Shown here: positions 38,568 through 41,327 of the stretch, piece after piece
Position numbering within the stretch: position 1 is the first letter of the stretch
How the letters are laid out: each line of letters begins with the position of its first letter
Origin: Caryophanales bacterium
GTDB taxonomy: Bacteria > Bacillota_I > Bacilli_A > RFN20 > CAG-826
Assembly: GCA_016290145.1 (NCBI GenBank)
Contig: JAEESX010000005.1
Span: 1 to 41,327, forward strand
DNA length: 41,327 nt
Direction: 5' to 3'
Position numbers and translations under genes: made by a program
The notes under the pieces: model-generated
What the model saw: the letters and a program-made list of their open reading frames with translations, nothing else
The model's database searches: none
Told to the model about the DNA's origin: nothing

Positions 38568-38676
38568 TTAAATATATATTTATCTCATCTAGAGAAAATG
38601 AAAAAAATGCTTGTATTACTTTTAGAATAGTAATAATCTTTTAGCAAGCTATAAATTTTTTCGAAAGGAGAAAAAT

Positions 38677-40839
38677 ATGAAGAAAAATCTAGTTAAAATT
38701 CTAGCTTTATCGTCAGTCGCATTAGCCGTCGGTGCATGCGACCCAACACCAAAAGAAAAAGAAGAAGAAGTATTAGATTTATCTGTCGCCGAAATGTTCG
38801 AACTTAACAGTGACGGTACATTCGTAAACGAAGGTAAATTAGTTTCTTTAGAATCCATCTGTGTGTATGGTAGTTACGGTAATACATACGTCGTCGGTGT
38901 TCCTTATGTTGAAGGTGCTGACATTCGTAATTTAAAAGGTTTTGAAGTTGAATTACCAGAAAAACCAAATTGGCAAGGCGAAACCAAAGGTAGATACGCA
39001 AATGTTGATGTCAAAGGTAGATTCGTAAATGTCAATGGACGTCCAGTCCTCCAAGAAGCCGCATTAGAAATTAATGCCGAAGCTCAATATGATCCTCAAA
39101 CAGGCGACCGTATCGATGATGACGGTGCCTATTCCGCAGGCTATTGGGGTCCAAAATTATTCGTCCGTGATTACTATGACGAATACATGACACGTAAAAT
39201 GAACGGTACCTTAGTTGAAGGTATCTTCCAAATCGCTTCTAAACCAGGCGAAGTCTCCACTTCTAGCGAAGCATCATTCCAAGTCGTCTTCCCAGGTGAA
39301 AACCTTGATGTCGAAGACCTCGATAACTACTCATTAGTCAATGTCACAATTCCAGCCGGCCTTGATGAAGAAATGGTTACAAAAGCAAACACATTCTTCA
39401 GCGGTGTCAATGCTGGTGACTTCATTGATATGATGGCCATCACAAGATGGGACACATCCAAAGGTGGTATGGGTCTCTTATTTGAAAACTGGTGGGGCAA
39501 ATATGCTAAGAAAGCAGCAGATGCCGATATCCCAGAAATCTACTCCACATGGGCAGAAGTTAAATCCACAATTGAACCATTATACAATGCTCCAGTTGCT
39601 GATTTATCCGGTGCTGATGAAAACGATCCACTTAATGCTCCATTCTCATACTTAATCGATGATTCAATGTATGCAGATAACCCAAGAGATTACTGGACAG
39701 ATGATTACAAAGACGTCTTAGTCGTCGTCTCCAATCCAGAAAAATGTGGTACAGTCAAGATCACAGTTAACTATAAAGTTGCTGATGGTGATGGCTACCT
39801 CAATGCTCTCTTTGAAAAATTAGAAGGTCTCGGATTCGTAAGCAGTACAGTCGAACAAGGCATTTATGTCTTTGCAAGATCTGAATCTGATGTCGTCGTC
39901 GAAGAATTCCTCTTAATGGCATACGAATCTAGTGCACAACTTTACTACACAGCTCCAAGAATTGTTGTTGATGAAGACTTTGCAACAGTTGCATTAGCAA
40001 GTGCTGCATACAATATGAGAGTTTCTGAATTATTACAAAGCTCATTCACAACAGCTTTACCAGCCGCTTCTAGCGAATTAATCGAAAACGTTAACTTCAG
40101 CTGGAAGAACGAAATGTACTACTACAACAAATATCAAGTTGCTGCATTCGAATATCAATTCGAAATCAGTTTCGTTGAAGAAGCTACAGAAGAACAAATC
40201 AACGCTTTAGCAGAAGCATATGCCGCTGCTGTAGGTGCAGGATTTGCTGAAGCATATCAATCCAGCTTCGGAATCCAAGGTTTATGGAACGCCACAACAG
40301 GCGAATTCATTGCTGATTTATCAGTAACAGAAGAAGGTACATTATTCCTTGATGTTATGATTCTCCGTGGCGCAATGGCAAGTGCTGTTTCCTTAAAACC
40401 AACAAGCTCTGCTCAAATGCTCGCTATGATCAATGGCGAATACGCTGGTTGGAATGGCGCAAATGCTACATACTTCCCAACAGCAGCTTCCTCAGTTACA
40501 AGCTTCGATTTAGGCGAATTAGCTCCAGTTTCATTCGGATTCTTAGATAACACATACAATGATTTCGATAAATCTTGGGGTTACACACCATTCTTCGTCG
40601 CAAGCATTAACTACAGCCGCGATTTAACACAAGAAGATGTCGCATTATTCGTTGCTCAATTAACAGCAGCCGGATTCGTTGAAGCAAGCCACGCTGCATT
40701 CGGTGCAGGTTACTGGAACGCAAGCACATACGAATTCATCAAAGTTTCATTTAAAGAAAAGACATTAAATGTTGGCTTCGGTTTAGTCGCTACTGCTATT
40801 GCAGGCAATATGATTACAGTTGCAGGCGCTGGCGAATAA
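38677..40839 (+). CDS. Large lipoprotein with divergent internal repeats
   Basis: Signal peptide with lipobox (LALSSVALAVGAC), SD AAAGGAG, acidic composition, repeat modules near 39745-39955, 40132-40370 and 40591-40815. Confidence 0.85.
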   Translation: MKKNLVKILALSSVALAVGACDPTPKEKEEEVLDLSVAEMFELNSDGTFVNEGKLVSLESICVYGSYGNTYVVGVPYVEGADIRNLKGFEVELPEKPNWQGETKGRYANVDVKGRFVNVNGRPVLQEAALEINAEAQYDPQTGDRIDDDGAYSAGYWGPKLFVRDYYDEYMTRKMNGTLVEGIFQIASKPGEVSTSSEASFQVVFPGENLDVEDLDNYSLVNVTIPAGLDEEMVTKANTFFSGVNAGDFIDMMAITRWDTSKGGMGLLFENWWGKYAKKAADADIPEIYSTWAEVKSTIEPLYNAPVADLSGADENDPLNAPFSYLIDDSMYADNPRDYWTDDYKDVLVVVSNPEKCGTVKITVNYKVADGDGYLNALFEKLEGLGFVSSTVEQGIYVFARSESDVVVEEFLLMAYESSAQLYYTAPRIVVDEDFATVALASAAYNMRVSELLQSSFTTALPAASSELIENVNFSWKNEMYYYNKYQVAAFEYQFEISFVEEATEEQINALAEAYAAAVGAGFAEAYQSSFGIQGLWNATTGEFIADLSVTEEGTLFLDVMILRGAMASAVSLKPTSSAQMLAMINGEYAGWNGANATYFPTAASSVTSFDLGELAPVSFGFLDNTYNDFDKSWGYTPFFVASINYSRDLTQEDVALFVAQLTAAGFVEASHAAFGAGYWNASTYEFIKVSFKEKTLNVGFGLVATAIAGNMITVAGAGE

Positions 40840-40863
40840 TCGCTAAAACAAAACTAAAAATAA

Positions 40864-40889
40864 GGTTGGACTTCGGTCCAGCCTTTTTT
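40864..40889 (+). terminator. Strong intrinsic terminator of the lipoprotein gene
   Basis: GGTTGGAC-TTCG-GTCCAGCC-TTTTTT. Confidence 0.92.
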
Positions 40890-40897
40890 CATGCAAT

Positions 40898-40924
40898 AAA
40901 AAAGAAAAGATGCTTTTAAGCATC
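40898..40924 (-). terminator. Intrinsic terminator of the plsC-like gene (convergent)
   Basis: Reverse strand GATGCTTAAAAGCATC-TTTTCTTTTTT. Confidence 0.75.
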
Positions 40925-40933
40925 CTTACTTAT

Positions 40934-41327
40934 TTAGAATATTTTGTTGAATCTATAATCTTTAACGATTTTGGCCATCTCTAAGTGATCTTTCTTTCTT
41001 AAATCAAAGGAGATTGCTTGTTCAATTTTTTCTTCGCACAGCTTGGCGATTTCTTGTGTTTTCATATCTTTATATTGTTCTGGATAGATTGGATCTAAGA
41101 ATTTAATAAAGATTGGATATTTCTTTAATGCGGGTTTTCTCTTTAAGACGCGGAATGTACCATATGTGGCAACAGGAATAATTGGAACATTAGCCTTAAC
41201 CGCTGGACGGAATGTACCATGATGGAATTCCTTAACGTTTTTCATTGGGTCGCGGTTTCTAGTACCTTCTGGATAAATAATCCAGTTTTTGTTTCTCTTA
41301 TTCTTTAAGTCATCTTCCACTTTCATC
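40934..41327 (-). CDS. plsC: 1-acyl-sn-glycerol-3-phosphate acyltransferase (PlsC family), partial; N-terminus beyond the window edge
   Basis: IYPEGTRNRD and PIIPVATYGTFRVL acyltransferase motifs; open frame to the window end. Confidence 0.85.
   Translation of the reverse strand, partial: MKVEDDLKNKRNKNWIIYPEGTRNRDPMKNVKEFHHGTFRPAVKANVPIIPVATYGTFRVLKRKPALKKYPIFIKFLDPIYPEQYKDMKTQEIAKLCEEKIEQAISFDLRKKDHLEMAKIVKDYRFNKIF

Overview
AT-rich bacterial chromosome segment of Firmicutes/Mollicutes-like character. TGA is used as a stop (ruvX), so the Mycoplasma TGA=Trp code does not apply. Most genes lie on the minus strand and form a compact housekeeping supercluster: comEA-comEC-holA-(rpsT), fmt, lepA, hemW, hrcA-grpE-dnaK-dnaJ, ybeY-cdd-era-recO-glyS-dnaG, plus an alaS-ruvX-DUF1292-greA block and rarA-dtd-mnmA. 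Plus-strand islands carry a YfcE-like phosphoesterase, an acyl-adenylating enzyme fused to an ACP, rpsT, an RsmF-type methyltransferase and a large lipoprotein. Regulatory elements include two imperfect CIRCE operators flanking a hrcA promoter, a T-box leader before alaS, a UUCG hairpin between dnaK and dnaJ, and several intrinsic terminators. The strongest unexplained signal is a long, constant-spacing promoter/leader block (TTTGCAAAA-N13-ACCCCCTATGT-N8-GGAGGT-N6-ATG). It occurs only upstream of comEA-comEC and of an orphan C39-peptidase membrane protein that lacks an ABC ATPase domain. This suggests a competence-type regulon with an uncharacterised C39 member. Other items of interest are a catalytically degenerate Fic-like protein, a PD-(D/E)XK-XPD/DinG helicase fusion, and a lipoprotein with three divergent internal repeats. 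No tRNA, rRNA, CRISPR array or transposon was recognised.
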